Shown here piece by piece: positions 48,501-60,226 of a DNA stretch of 64,000 bases. This stretch comes from Tigriopus japonicus (Eukaryota > Arthropoda > Copepoda > Harpacticoida > Harpacticidae). The notes beneath the pieces are model-generated. The model was given only the letters and a program-made list of their open reading frames with translations, was not told where the DNA came from and made no database searches. The stretch spans positions 1 to 64,000 of the forward strand of contig JAAGOF010000252.1 in the NCBI GenBank assembly GCA_010645155.1, written 5' to 3'. Position numbers and translations under genes: made by a program. Positions within the stretch are counted from its first letter, which is position 1, and each line of letters starts with the position of its first letter.

Positions 48501-51500
48501 ACACCGTGATGAACTCTTCCATAGATGAAACCATCACATTAACATCGTTCGTCTTGCCTAGTTCTTCCCATGGATGTTGAATAAGGTCATCGAAGAACTT
48601 TTGGAAATTAAAGTGTTTGTATGAGCGTTTTTTACAGTCCTCCATTTGGCATTTTTCTTTGCTTTTGGGATGGCAAGCTTGATAAACACAATTACAGGAT
48701 CATGGTCACTTAATCCATGTGGCACCCTTTTTGTCTCAATGCCCTCCATGTCGTTTGACACTTGCACGTGATTAATAGCGGATTCAATGGCTTTAAGTCC
48801 GGCTCTAGTTTGCCTTCTACGGACAAAACTATTTGCAAGAGAGTTTTGCTTTAGACCATAAAGACATTATTGAAAAGACATCACACTACATATGACTAAG
48901 CAGAATCTGATTATTTCATACAACAGTGCATAAATATGTTTTGAGGAAAACTTACCGCACTGGTTTCCGCTCATCAGTTGGTGATTAGCTTATAGCTTCA
49001 TATTTTTCTCAGCATCCTCCCTCTAGTGTTTAAAAAAACTTGATAGAATAACTATCCATGGTACAAGTTGCAGGGCCATTGAAATTACAGGGTTGGCTCC
49101 TTAAAGCTGGGCAAGGAAAATTGCAAATGTCGGACAATCAGGGCACTGAATCACAAAGCCATTGTTACAAATAGTTCTTATAACACAATCATCCAGACCT
49201 AATGTTTTTGTACAATTTCTCTAGGAGTGGCTCCTACTTTTGATGGGGCCTTGAATTCAATTGGCAATAAAAGAATAGATTCGTCGCCAAGATGTTTCTC
49301 GTGAAGTTCTTGTCATTCAGTCTTCAAATTGCAGAAATCAGCATCTTCCACATTCATCCCTTTAGTTTTTTCAATTGAAGGTTTAAATTGAAAGGTTCAT
49401 GGAATTGAGTTTTGGAAAAGAAAGTTAATCAATAAAAAAATTGACCTTGCCTTTAAAACCAGGCAAATAACCATGTCTGCAACTAAGGATCATTTTTATC
49501 AGTAATTTGTGTAAAATCTTAAACCAAAAACACCATCATTGAGTTCCTAACCTTCCCAAATCAAGCTTGTGCCGTTTATTACCTTCTAACACCTCCAAAA
49601 TGATAGAAATCTGAATGAAGGTCAAGTTTGATATCAAGTTCTTTTCTTTCTTCTCAAATCCCAATCCGATGGACTTGTAAGAGAAAAATATATAATAATC
49701 TATCAAATCTATCCAATGATGGCTTAATGGAGAAGGTAACAGTAACAAAAATGTTAATGTTTTTATGTAATTTGCTAACTCCATTATAAAAACTTCATGA
49801 GGAACATGATCACGGTAAATCCCTTCTTTTGTTACTAATTGAATTAAAAAAGTAAGGGCCCTTTGGAGAAATTGTATAAAAAATCGAGATGAAAGTAGAA
49901 ATAAAACTATGTGTGCACGTTAATATTTGATTTAAAGCCCCTGATTGTCCGATATTTACAATTTTACTTGGTTTCCTTGGTTTTAAGTGGCTAACCCTGT
50001 AAATCCGTTGGCCAGACGTTGATCAACTCTAAATGGCTTAACGCCATACACCAAAACTTTAGGAAATAAAAAATCAAAATACGAGGAAAATCCAGACTAG
50101 GGGTAGACTGGGCTTGTAACTCCTTGAAATGCACGATTTTTGGATTTATGAAAAAAATCGAATTGAAGATTTATTTCTTGTGGGCAGATGTTATTTTACA
50201 AATTTTGTCCTTAGACAAACTTGCTCGAAGCTATGAAGGTATATTAGTTGACTCCTGTATACATACAGTAGAAAATAAGGGTTGAGAGTGAGCAACATGA
50301 CAAAAATGATGTACTGTATCTTTCAAGGCTAAGTTGTCTCAAATCGAAATTTATCATTTTTTTCTGGACAAATGTTCACCAAACATAGCAATATGAGTAT
50401 GAGCTACACCTTTACTTTACAAAATATTGGATTTTGACGAGTTTCTCGCTCTTGACGTCCAATTTTTTAAACGTGCAGGGGTCACCCAAAATACCTTGCC
50501 TAATTTAATCATAGCTTCGAACAAGTTTGTCTGACAACAGTGTTTGTGAAATAACACGTGCTCACAAGAGTTAAATCTTTATTTCGATTCTTGGCATTAA
50601 TCTGAAAATGGTGCAATTTAGCGAATTACAGGCCCAGTCTACCTATAGTCTGGATACCCCACATAAATTTACACGACCCATAAGAATATTATAAAATTTG
50701 TAAATAAGGTAAATCATCATACATTTTATTGGCCAAATTTCGTTCATCTGTCTTTTTTCTCGGAATTTTTCAATTGTCTCTGAGACATAATTTTTTAACA
50801 TTACCTAAACGACATTGAATAAAGTTTCAACCTGACAAAAGCAAGCTTGCATAATCTGAGTTAAACACGAGACCAAAAGATCATTCCACCCACAAAGTGC
50901 GACAGTTTTTTGGTTTTTTTAAGGTAGAATACTCCGCATGAACTTTTTATTTTTGAACACTCTAATATTGCAATGGAGCTCTAAAAGACTCAAAATATGA
51001 AAATAAATCAACTTGAAGACGGAAGCGGCAATATTAGCAGCAAGTTTAAGTTGAGGCGTGGAGTACGTTGGAGATGTCCTTGGTTGAGGAAAGCTCTGAA
51101 ATCAAGAGCCTCTGCCCATGGTTTGCCTCAAACTAGTGGCAATTTACGTTATCTACGGTTAAACTTCTTCATACATGAAACATTATGATAAGTACTTGTC
51201 AATTTATCTAATGAATTATTTGACGTTAAGCTTCCCTTATCAGCTAGACACCAGAACCACCGCCCAATGTTTTGTGATGTGTGTACTAACGTCAATAAAT
51301 TTCGTTTTGAAATATATTTGTTGTTGCAAGATTCTATCAGCAAAAAAAATGTGGAAAGGAAGTAATTTGATCATTCTTTCTTTTTCTTTTAGTATTTTCA
51401 TTGTTCAATGTTGTCTCCTTTAACAATGGGCCTTGTGCTAGTTCAAGCTCTGTTGGCAGGTATGTAAATATTTATTTGCATCTTTTTTCTAGTGCTAAAT

Positions 51501-54500
51501 TAAAGAACTAGTTCATTCATAGAAAGGTGGACTGTTGCCTAAATCGGCACCAGGACGCCATCTGCTTTTAGTGTTTCCAGTTTTTGAGGTGATGACTACC
51601 CTTGAGCGACATTGAAAATATTGCAATGTTCTGCTTTTTCCGCATGTCAGTTACTCTATTATGTTGACTCAAATTGAGCATTGAATACAAGATGTAGAAG
51701 CCAAAATCTTTGAATGTTTTCTGTTCATGACGATTAATTTTACGTTCTAAGTTTTGGAGAGACTGGAAGAGCTTTGATAATGGTAGTTCTTGCTAGAGAC
51801 GCTCTAGTGAGAGACGGGCGAGGTTGAGACCGGCGTCAATGACGTCATTCAATTTGCATCATGTGATTGGCTGATTCCCTTTTGGGCGCCGTTTTCAACA
51901 TTTCCAAACAGACGGAAGCCTCAGCAAGCTGACGCTCAATCCAGTGCCTCCGCATCTTACTCTGAAGCAAAACGTTTGCGTTTTTCTAGAGGCCAACCTA
52001 ATGTGCTCTAAAATGTGTTGATGCTTCCAACTTATATTTTTCTGCTCAAAACATAACTTGAAAGTTTGCAATTTAAGACTCTGAACATTGGGCAAGGTCA
52101 TTGGAAAAGCTTTTAGTAAACATTACATTTGACGATTTTTTTACGTAAAAAGCATGGAGAGCCTGTTTATTTGGAAATGTTTTTAGTTCAAAAAATCGTT
52201 TACTTTTCTCCATGGCGCTTGAGTCGAAACCCCGCCCGTCTCTAACAATAAAGTAGTTCTTGCATCGATTTTGGCACAACCTGACCAGCCTACAAAGCGC
52301 AAAAATCGTGCCAGTACTGTCCACGTCTTTATAGTTGGCGCATAGTTGGTGCAATGTTTACGCACTTTCCGCATTGGCACGATGAGTTTACGCCATTCAG
52401 ATGGTGTCGTGTCAAATTGGCCACGTTACATGAAAACGTCTCCCTAGTCACTTGTTACTCGGGGCAGTGCGCATCGTCCCGACCACAGATCAAATAATGA
52501 CCATTATATGGTCTCTGGTCCGCAAAGTTCACGACCCGGTCACGAAAATTTGTCGTGACCAAAATTTTGAGCATTTCAAAATTCTCGTCCCGACCTGGCA
52601 TGCACTCACTATGAGTTCTTTCCACAGAACATATAACGGCCATTATATGATCTCTGGTTCACGCACACCTCACACCCACAGACCATATAGTGGCTGTGCT
52701 CACACCACTTTACGACTAGTTTGCGCACTGGTATGACTCAAGTCGTGCCAATGCGTGCCACAAAATCGTGTGGTTGTCAGCCCGGCTTAAGAAAAGAGCC
52801 CAAGGTAGCGTTTTATCATAAGACGTGGTGAAAATAATTTGCCAGTGGGAGATGCTTCTTATGTAATGATTAGGGACGGGCAAAAAATGCAAATCAAAAG
52901 AAGCTTTTGGTTACCAAAAGTTGCACAAAAATCAGCCCAAAATCGTAAAATAAAATGTAGAAAAAGGTCAAAAGCGCAAATAAAATTTAAAAAATTCGCA
53001 GAAAAAACTGAAATTTCTGAAACAAATGCCTTCAGATACTTTCTTGTCATCTGCTTGTTATTTTTCAATCTTGAAGAGCAAAATTTAGATATTGAAGTCG
53101 CAGTAATCAATACTATGGTATAGTGTAGTCTCAGCGTAGGCTAGCCTACGCTGAGAGCCGGGAAGATTTTCAAGATATGTTTAACTTTTGTTGTTCAAAA
53201 TGGTCTTCTTTGTTTTGATTATGCCTAATGAGAAAGGTAAACAAACTGCAAAGAAGGAATTTCCGATCGTGTTGGGATGCAATCAAAGCTGAATATAAAA
53301 GTACTCAATAAAAGGGAAAATGTTTTGACTTTTATCAAAATACTATACGAAAAGTAAATGAACTAAGAAAAACGTTTCTGTTGAAAAAATATTCTTGTAT
53401 TTAGTTATATTAATTGTGCTCTAAAAATACAAGAAGGCCAATATTCAGTGAGATTTACACCAATCTTGTGTCTTGTTTGACTAATAAAGATTGTCTGAAC
53501 TTTTGTGATGAGTGTTAAATCATATTTAGTTTCCAAATTCGAAAAAAAAATCTTCCAAAAGTAAATATTCTCAAAGAAGAAATAGCAAACTCTCAACAGT
53601 TCGTTCGTTCATTTTAGGCCGAGTTCGTAAAAAAATCGTGTAAATAAAGGCGAAAAGTGCAAAAAGGGCTTATGTTCCCAAAAATCTTTTGATACTTTTT
53701 GCCCTTCCGTCGTAATAATTTTTGATTTCAGAAAGGTTTTGCTACTGAGCGAAATTTGCATTTAGTTCAAAGAGTTCTTTGTTTGAATCACTTTCCATTG
53801 AATGACAATGGAGCAAATGACAGATATTGTTCTTTTATCCAACTTTTTTTCATCATTTAATACAACCTTGGATGTCAAAAAGTCATATTTATAGCCTTCG
53901 CTTTATCTCAAAGAAGCCAGGCGTTCTGTTCACTTTGTGATCATTTTCCTGATTTCTTTTTTGACCTTCAATCGTTCATGGTATAATGTCTAGTATTTTA
54001 CTTTTTCATTCATTTTTTTCGCAAATGAATGTCACGATCTGTAAAAATTCAACAAAAGAGTGCCATCTATCGTTCAATGCAATCAAGTTGTGAACAGTAA
54101 CGTTTGTAAAAATGTATTTGAGTCACAACAAAGCCACAAAGCAACATAAAAAGCTATGGCAATATTCTAAATATTTTATGTACCATGTCCTATAATGTAC
54201 TGATTAAAAAATTGGAGTTGCCCGTGAGGAAATGTATTATAGGCTAAGCAAAAAACCCAGGGAATAGGTCAATCAGCGTTTTCTAGTCCTTTTTTCACAA
54301 ATGGGCAAGTGCGTTCATTTTTTGCTCCCTTTTGTACGAAAAAATTGATTTATTCTTATTTGAAATCTTAATTCTGATTGTTTGTCTGATCGTCCAGAAA
54401 AATTTTGTGGCTCTTGGATGTGCTAAATACTCAATAAGGCCTAGAGAAAATTGCATTTACTTAAATGATCCTTCATTGTAAAGGTTCTGGGATTTCTACT

Positions 54501-57500
54501 ACACAGCAAAAAAAGAGTACATATTTTTTTTTTACGGACCCTGTGTTGGAGTTGGAATCACTAACTGCAAGCTCTATTTTAGTGGAACCAATGGAAATCG
54601 TAATGGAACGTGCTACACTGCCAGTGAATGCATGCAAAGAGGTGGAAGTGCCTCCGGAAATTGTGCAGCTGGGTAAACTTCTCCTGGTTTTTTAATTACT
54701 TGTATCAACATGACATCTAACTCTCCTTTACAGATTTGGAATCTGTTGCGTGTTTTATTTGTCTTCAGGTGGATCCACCTCGCAGAACTGCACTTATCTT
54801 CGAAATGATAATTTCCCTTCTGGACTGACGGGAACCAATGGGCAAAGCTTCACTGTCAACAAATGCTCTTGTGGTAATGTAACCCGAATTAAGAGTCACT
54901 AAAATTCAGAGCCCTTTTGCAGATAATGAAATACAAATTGGTATATCATAGTTTTTCATAGAATTTCCCTTGCCATTAATGTTTTTGAGTGCATTTGAGC
55001 ACGTTGCACCATAAGTAAATGTTCCAGGGTATCTGGTATTGAACTCCTTGGACTCCTCCTCTTTGGAGGACCTCCGTAGTCTCTAAAGGGTGTTTGACAT
55101 ATATGACAACAAAGTTGAAAAAAAACGGTCAGATAAATCCAAAATAATTTTGCAATGGCGTGCAAAGGAAACCCAATTTCTCCAAACATTTCAATTTTGA
55201 GACTATTTTGAGAGTGTTTACAAACAATGGCCAAAAGATCGACAAGTTATTCCTTTCCTTTTCAAATTGCGGATTTAGTGATGCCGCTACAAGGAATGTA
55301 ATCTGTTTGTAATATGAAAAAAACCTGGTATCTAACCGATAGCGGTAATCGAACCCACGCCGTTTGCGGGAGGAATTACAAGTTGCATGAGAAACGACTG
55401 CTGCTCTAAACTGCATGGTAAAGCCGAAAACTTCCTACGAAAAACTCTTTTCATGTTTCTTTCATTTTAATACAATTCAACAATAATTATTTCCTTTGAG
55501 TGACTTAAAATATTTTTTGAAAATACTGTTTAACCAGTTCACAAAAGTGGGGGCACAAAGGTTAGTGCCTTGGAAACAGACTTCAACAAGATTCGGATTG
55601 AGTGAAAAGACAATTCTTTTCTTTTTAGACGTTTGTTACTTGAGATTAGATTTTTTGACATTCTCCATCTTGGGAATGGCTGACACTTTGGAAGGCATGG
55701 GAGGGATGTGCTTAGATTCCCTTTCGGTTTCGGTGAGTATTGATGTTTTTGGACCCATTTTTTACACAACGAAAGACTTGTTGAAGGCCTAAGAGCAAAA
55801 AATATCCACTTTATATCCTAAAACTGGTATTTAAAGATTGAGTTTTAAAATTCTAGTCCAGTTCCAACGAACCCATTCCAGAGATTTGTGGACAGAACTC
55901 GGGACAGCACAGTAAGTAGAGATTGAACCACTCTCACCTTATTGGCCAGTACATCCAATTTTTCATGAATCTATTTGCACCCAATTTAATATAGTTTATG
56001 TTGACATGGACAGAGGATGTTCAGGGAATGTCAAACTGGATTTTTCTTTTACTGGGATTGCATCAACGAGAATATTTGAGATTAAAGCTACTCAAGTTGA
56101 GTGTGGATCTCGATCAGCGTAAGTTTTTTGAAAAAGTCATCTTTATCCTTTTCCAAATACCAGCAAATTAGCGGATATTGAAACATGGAGTATTTGCCGT
56201 GGTGCCGTTAAGTCACCTATCTAAAATATCCCTAAATGTTGTTTCCTTGGGCCCTCGAAACAGAAAATTTGTCCAAATATCTTTCATTAGTATTTTTCTC
56301 CGTTGATTCTAATGGTAGCTTTTGTCAAACTGCCTACAGAAATATGTTTGTTGTTTTTTGTGCACCACTGATAACTATTTTTTTTTAAAAATGGAGGAGC
56401 AGAACACAGCTGACAAAGAAGATGCACTCAATAGACATCATATTTAAAAAGGAATCTGTTATTTCATGTTTTAATGGTTTAAAGAGATTTGAAACTACCC
56501 TCGCCAAAATTCCATTTCCAGTCCACCAGATGGCTGTCTGCAATATCACACTAGCTTGGATGGTCGGTTTACGACATTTAACTACCCCCCTATGGATGAG
56601 AATCATCTCAAGGAACAAGAGTAAGTTTGAATTTAAAAAAAAGGGTTTTTTTTGTTTCGCCCCAACCAGTATTTATTTTTACTATTATAGGTACGCCATT
56701 TGTATTCGCCAGGAATTAGGATATTGTTGTGTCGAATACACAGTGTGTCCGGATGATGACGCTTTGGGATTTACCCTTGGAGTTGTAGATACGATGGCTA
56801 AGCTTGAAAGTGACTGTGCAACTCTTGATTATGTTGGAATTGAAGGCAAGTAATTTTCTGCTAAAGACTCCTATGTAGTAAAACGTCGCATGAGACCCAA
56901 AAAAACAAAAATGCGCCCAAAAGCTCTAAAAACGGACCAATTCAAAAACTGCAAAGTCCAGCAATTGCAAAGCCTTGGAACATACACCAGAGATCGGTGA
57001 TGGGGCGGCAAGTGCCGATTGTCATAAATGAATTAATTATACATATCTGAGTTTTGACCGGGCCCAAAACTACTCTCTGGAAGGGATTGCTTAGGGTTAT
57101 TCTGCAATTCAATGCTTCACGATGAAGCTCATAGAGGACGCTATCTGTTGCGAACATAAACGCTTTCTTTTGCTTCGCGTATCAAATCTAACGAAAAAAA
57201 AACGCCTTTGACATCTGGAAGGAAGAGATTCAAGCAAGCACTGTCGCTTCGGTCTGCTTACTCAGCAGAGGTTAGTTTTTTAGACGCCAATATCGATCTC
57301 AAGATCGGAATTAGAGTACAAAGTGCGATCTTGAGATCGATCTTTTGCGTCAAAAAAAACTAGCCTCTAGAGTCGAATAGTCTGTAGCTTCTTTGTGCGA
57401 TAGTGCGGTTAAAAAGGCCGAATAAACGGCAACGCTCCCGGTTTTTATGCCACTTGGTCGCATAGATAAAAACATTTGGTTTCCCCTCGATTTTGGAGGA

Positions 57501-58792
57501 ACAAAGGAACGTTACAGATAAAAGTACCCCCTCGATTCGATCTCGATTTTGGGTTGAGATGGACTGTTTAGCATCCCAAAGTCTCTCACTTTCAAAGATG
57601 GGCCAAAAAAGAGGTCTATGAGCCTTAATTAAACCTGCAATTAACACTGGTTACGTAGGTTATGTAGTAAAAACGCCAAATCACAAGGAAGCCAGAGTGG
57701 CCGCGAGTACTACCGCGTTCTTGTAAGAGCGGTAAGAGTGTAAGTGCTTCCCCAGACGGTAGAGGTTCGAATCCTGTTGGGAGTCGGATTGAAGCTGTCG
57801 GGAGAAATCCTTGTTTACAGGGCATCGCATTCCTTGTAGCGGTAGTAGAAAATCCGCAACCAAAAAAAAAAATCTACACTCGCGCCCTCGACCCCGTAAC
57901 CCAAAAGACCTCTCCTTCATGAGCTTTCGAATTTTCCAAAATTCGTCATTGGCGTGTTTCTGGTGTGTATGTACACATTTCAGATGTAGTGTTATAACTA
58001 CACTTTTTCATCAAAGGGTATAAAGGATATACATCTTCTTAAGAGTAACTTATATTTCCAATCTTAAATGAAAAAACGTGTTGAGACATTATGCCAAAAG
58101 TGATGTTCATTCTTGCTGCAAGGATGTACAGTACCTATTGGTGTTTCGGATAACTTACAACTTTTGACTCCCCATTCATTGGTAGGCAACAATAAAAGTA
58201 CTTTCTCATTTCTTAAGGGTCTTCCTCTACTTGCCATCAATCTGGAGTTCCCACTACCGTATTTTCGCGATATTGCGGCGACAAACTCAATGACTTTAGG
58301 ACTGGTGATATCCATGTTCCAATTTGTGGTAAGTTTCTGTTATGTTTTTGTGATAAATTACCCGAAATGCTCTCATTTCTGCCAACTTCCTTTCCCTGCT
58401 CTCAATGAGTTTCCCATACCGCCAATTTTATAAAAGAATGGCCACAATATCCGCCCGTGGCCATACTGATGACTTTCATGACGACTTTCTGTTGCTTAAT
58501 TTGTTTTACCCCACATTTCGGCTGACAAGAAAATGTGCGGTTGCAATGCCATTCAGCAATCTAAGGTTTATCAATGGATTCTTCTCTCAATTACAGATTG
58601 CTCTCCTCCTTTCCATGTGCAAATTTTTACGGATAAATTATCGGATTTGGGTGAGGGCGCAGAAAATACAAAATTAAGCAGAGGCAAGTATTTTTATTTA
58701 TTCTGAATCATCGTCAATGTTTTCAGAGTTTTTAAAAATCATTTTGCATTTCAGGGGTGTGCTTAGAATATGTTCAGATCCCATGCAACTAA
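45523..58792 (+). CDS. gene C: secreted Cys-rich protein with two CUB-like domains, complete
   Basis: Twelve coding exons: 45523-45637, 51393-51459, 54583-54672, 54734-54873, 55629-55732, 55857-55911, 55995-56118, 56522-56620, 56691-56845, 58218-58328, 58597-58683, 58755-58792. All phases close: 1185 nt, 394 aa. Residues 1-21 are a signal peptide; a basic pro-region (RQGK) follows, then LFSLFNVV and C71-x5-C77-x10-C88-x6-C95-C96, the same spacing as gene A. The first CUB-like domain has CYLRLDF and EICGQNSGQH; the second has APPDGCLQYH, YAICIRQE, DYVGIEG, RYCGDKL, PICDCSPPF and a final CLEYVQIPCN. Introns 9 and 11 use a GC donor (AG|GCAAGT). No membrane anchor or enzyme domain is seen; likely secreted, role unknown. 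Intron 1 (5.8 kb) holds a LINE and two MITEs. It differs clearly from A, B and D in sequence and intron positions. Confidence 0.93.
46650..48845 (-). mobile_element. LINE, ORF2 pseudogene without YADD box, in gene C intron 1
   Basis: Reading on the minus strand from 48845: the end of an endonuclease (GLSDHDPVIVFIKL), a linker (to ~48025), then reverse transcriptase motifs NRPTALLPVASKILESVI, SQHGFRENRSTTSAV, LLFDLSSAFVCLDKEIL and GSPQGSILSPLLFIIFMTDL. At 47320-47345, where Y/FADD should follow, the sequence goes straight to TTASLAGSDRSM, so the catalytic box is deleted. The region after the reverse transcriptase continues to 46663 (NIRYGLAIYGEA and others). Several stops and frameshifts. 5'-truncated, antisense to gene C. 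Confidence 0.85.
49088..49999. mobile_element. TA-flanked element with ~60-bp inverted ends, in gene C intron 1
   Basis: Left end CAGGGTTGGCTCCTTAAAGC and right end ending in GTGGCTAACCCTG are inverted; pairing extends over ~60 bp to GTCGGACAATCAGGG (49129) and CCCTGATTGTCCGA (49938). TA flanks both ends (49086-49087, 50000-50001). Mariner-type MITE; no transposase frame. Confidence 0.78.
50092..50653. repeat. foldback MITE in gene C intron 1
   Basis: CCAGACTAGGGGTAGACTGG (left) pairs with CCAGTCTACCTATAGTCTGG (right). Inner pairs include GACAAACTTGCTCGAAGCTA (50213) with TAGCTTCGAACAAGTTTGTC (50513). No coding capacity. Confidence 0.82.
51808..52246. repeat. inverted-repeat element with GAGACGGGCG ends
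   Basis: Ends TGAGAGACGGGCGAGGTT and AACCCCGCCCGTCTCTAAC are inverted (some mismatches). A diverged copy of its right half is at ~3098-3300. It lies in gene C intron 2. A short open frame starting MEKSKRFFELK in the minus direction is partly conserved between the two copies but has a stop in the other copy. Confidence 0.55.
53130..53155. repeat. 26-bp perfect palindrome
   Basis: CTCAGCGTAGGCT is followed directly by its exact reverse complement AGCCTACGCTGAG, with no spacer, in gene C intron 2. It may be a transposon footprint or a structured site. Confidence 0.9.
55268..55412 (-). mobile_element. tRNA-derived SINE, short copy, in gene C intron 4
   Basis: On the minus strand, a tRNA-like head with box B GGGTTCGATTACC (near 55350) is followed by TACATTCCTTGTAGCGG and ATCCGC, the tail seen in the LINE 3' ends. 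The head differs from that of the SINE at 57684. Confidence 0.65.
57267..57368. repeat. foldback MITE in gene C intron 9
   Basis: AGAGGTTAGTTTTTTAGACG pairs with CGTCAAAAAAAACTAGCCTCT, and ATCGATCTCAAGATCG with CGATCTTGAGATCGAT, giving a 102-bp hairpin with a ~17-bp loop. Confidence 0.85.
57684..57872 (+). mobile_element. tRNA-derived SINE with a LINE-like 3' tail
   Basis: The head GGAAGCCAGAGTGGCCGCGA to AGAGGTTCGAATCCTG resembles a tRNA(Ser)-type gene with box A-like and box B sequences but does not fold as a proper tRNA (extra bases, no clean acceptor stem). The tail CATTCCTTGTAGCGGTAG to AATCCGC matches the LINE 3' ends, followed by an A run. Gene C intron 9. Confidence 0.8.
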
Positions 58793-58889
58793 AAGGACCT
58801 GCCCCCCCTAGTTTAGACGGCCTAGTTTTAAAGGCAAATATGATGGGGGTGATGACGACGAACATCTCTTGACACTTTTTTTTCTTGAC

Positions 58890-58922
58890 ATATTGCATCA
58901 TTAATCCGCTCAAAAGAATAAA
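58890..58922 (-). other. orphan copy of the A/B/D 3'-UTR motif
   Basis: Minus-strand ATTCTTTTGAGCGGATTAAT then GATGCAATA matches the 3'-UTR motif of genes A, B and D, but no minus-strand exon of the family precedes it. It begins about 100 bp past the gene C stop. It may be a relic of a lost minus-strand paralogue or part of the gene C 3' region. Confidence 0.45.
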
Positions 58923-60218
58923 AATAAATTCGTGATTCAAAGAATCCTTCTACCATGTTGTTGTGCTTCAAACTTCAAGCAAGCATAACTGCACCAAAGG
59001 ATTGGACATGGTCGTTGCTGAATGAATTTGAAAACTTTAAGCTAACGGACAAAATCCACTTTGGTACCAAATAAGGTTATTTGAGAAAATAATGTGAGTA
59101 CTTGATGTGATTACTTGACCATCCTTATTTTATCTAGAATTCCTTTTCAGAAAAAGTGCCGTGCCAAAGAGGACCTTTTATTGTAACTTATTATCACCAT
59201 TAGCTAAAATTACCAAAATGACTGGATCTCAAAGTACTTGAACAAGCCTATCGGAATCTTATCGACACCTGTCTGAGCATTTGCATCAGTCTTGATTTGA
59301 AAAAGATTAAGACTATAAAAGATTTGACCAATATACCCCCAGATCGAAAAAATATTTTTCGTAAGAGATGTCGCCTTAAAAAAGTCTTGCTCAATGGTAG
59401 GTTTCAAGAGACTCCCCCACGTACTCAAGTGCTTGGCCGAGCTCAATGATCAAATCCAAGCTTCCATTAACTCTGAGGAAATAAAGCAAGAGTATGCGGT
59501 CCTACACCAACTCCAATCCAATGGGGCATGCAAATAAAAGGTTGTGCGAAACGTGTGAAATTTTTCCGCCAACGGGTAAAAAATTCACTTCGGCAGTTCG
59601 GCCAAGGTTGGCGTAACGATGGGGTTGGGCTGATCATGTCTCAATTTTAGCTTCTTTAGCAACCATTTCAATGTAAAAGTGCCAATATCGTGTTTGGGGA
59701 GTTCAATTACAGCAAACCATTTTTATGAGCTCATTTATGGCAAAATATGCTGAAAAACTAGACATGCCTTTTCAAACCGAGAGCTTCAAAGATTTTACTT
59801 TCGCGGAACAAAAAGAGAAAAAGTGTTGCCATGGAAATTTGAAGAGGCTTCAAAGTCGACTCTATCATTGGAAAATCCAACATTCGTAAGAAGAAAGGAT
59901 CGAGAAAAATTACATCTCGTAAGCCCGACGTTGTTTCTTTGGTTGGTTTTTGAAGTTGCTTAAGCTCCAAGGTCTAGGTCTATGTTTTTGGGTAAATTGG
60001 CAATGTTTGTTATTTAATCCAGCAAGCCTGTTCCTTTTATTTTCATCGTTTCTTGAGAGGCGTTGAATTGAAAGTTGAAAAAACCACAGAGTTGGCAGAG
60101 AGGAGACGCTGGGGCAGACAGGCCTATCATTTTGTTGGACAATTTTCAGGCCCCAGCTGACCTTTGGCTGTGACGTTTCCCAAGCAGTTGTGCCCAAACA
60201 AGTTCGTTTCGTTTGTAG
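58923..60218. other. intergenic, no supported gene
   Basis: A minus-strand frame at 59210-59446 includes NAQTGVDKIPIGLFKYFE, which faintly resembles the start of a LINE reverse transcriptase; the evidence is too thin to call. Outward at 60187-60203 and 60819-60836, AGTTGTGCCCAAACAA and TTGTTTGGGCACAACT form the arms of an older palindrome around the next element. Confidence 0.4.
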
Positions 60219-60226
60219 GGTTGAAG

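Noticed and set aside
54465..54695. 76-codon open frame over gene C exon 3
   Set aside because: It is in the wrong frame; the exon read in phase after AG at 54582 gives the conserved NGTCYTASEC.
57684..57790. tRNA(Ser) gene candidate
   Set aside because: Box A and B-like blocks exist but stems do not close and the sequence continues into a SINE tail.
58113..58328. Alternative gene C exon in the long open frame beginning CTVPIGVSDNLQ
   Set aside because: Although open and followed by GTAAGT, it does not match the family; the frame from 58218 gives RYCGDKL and PICDC and keeps phase on both sides.
59210..59446. Possible LINE reverse transcriptase start (GVDKIPIGLFK)
   Set aside because: Only one short motif-like stretch, no continuation before or after.
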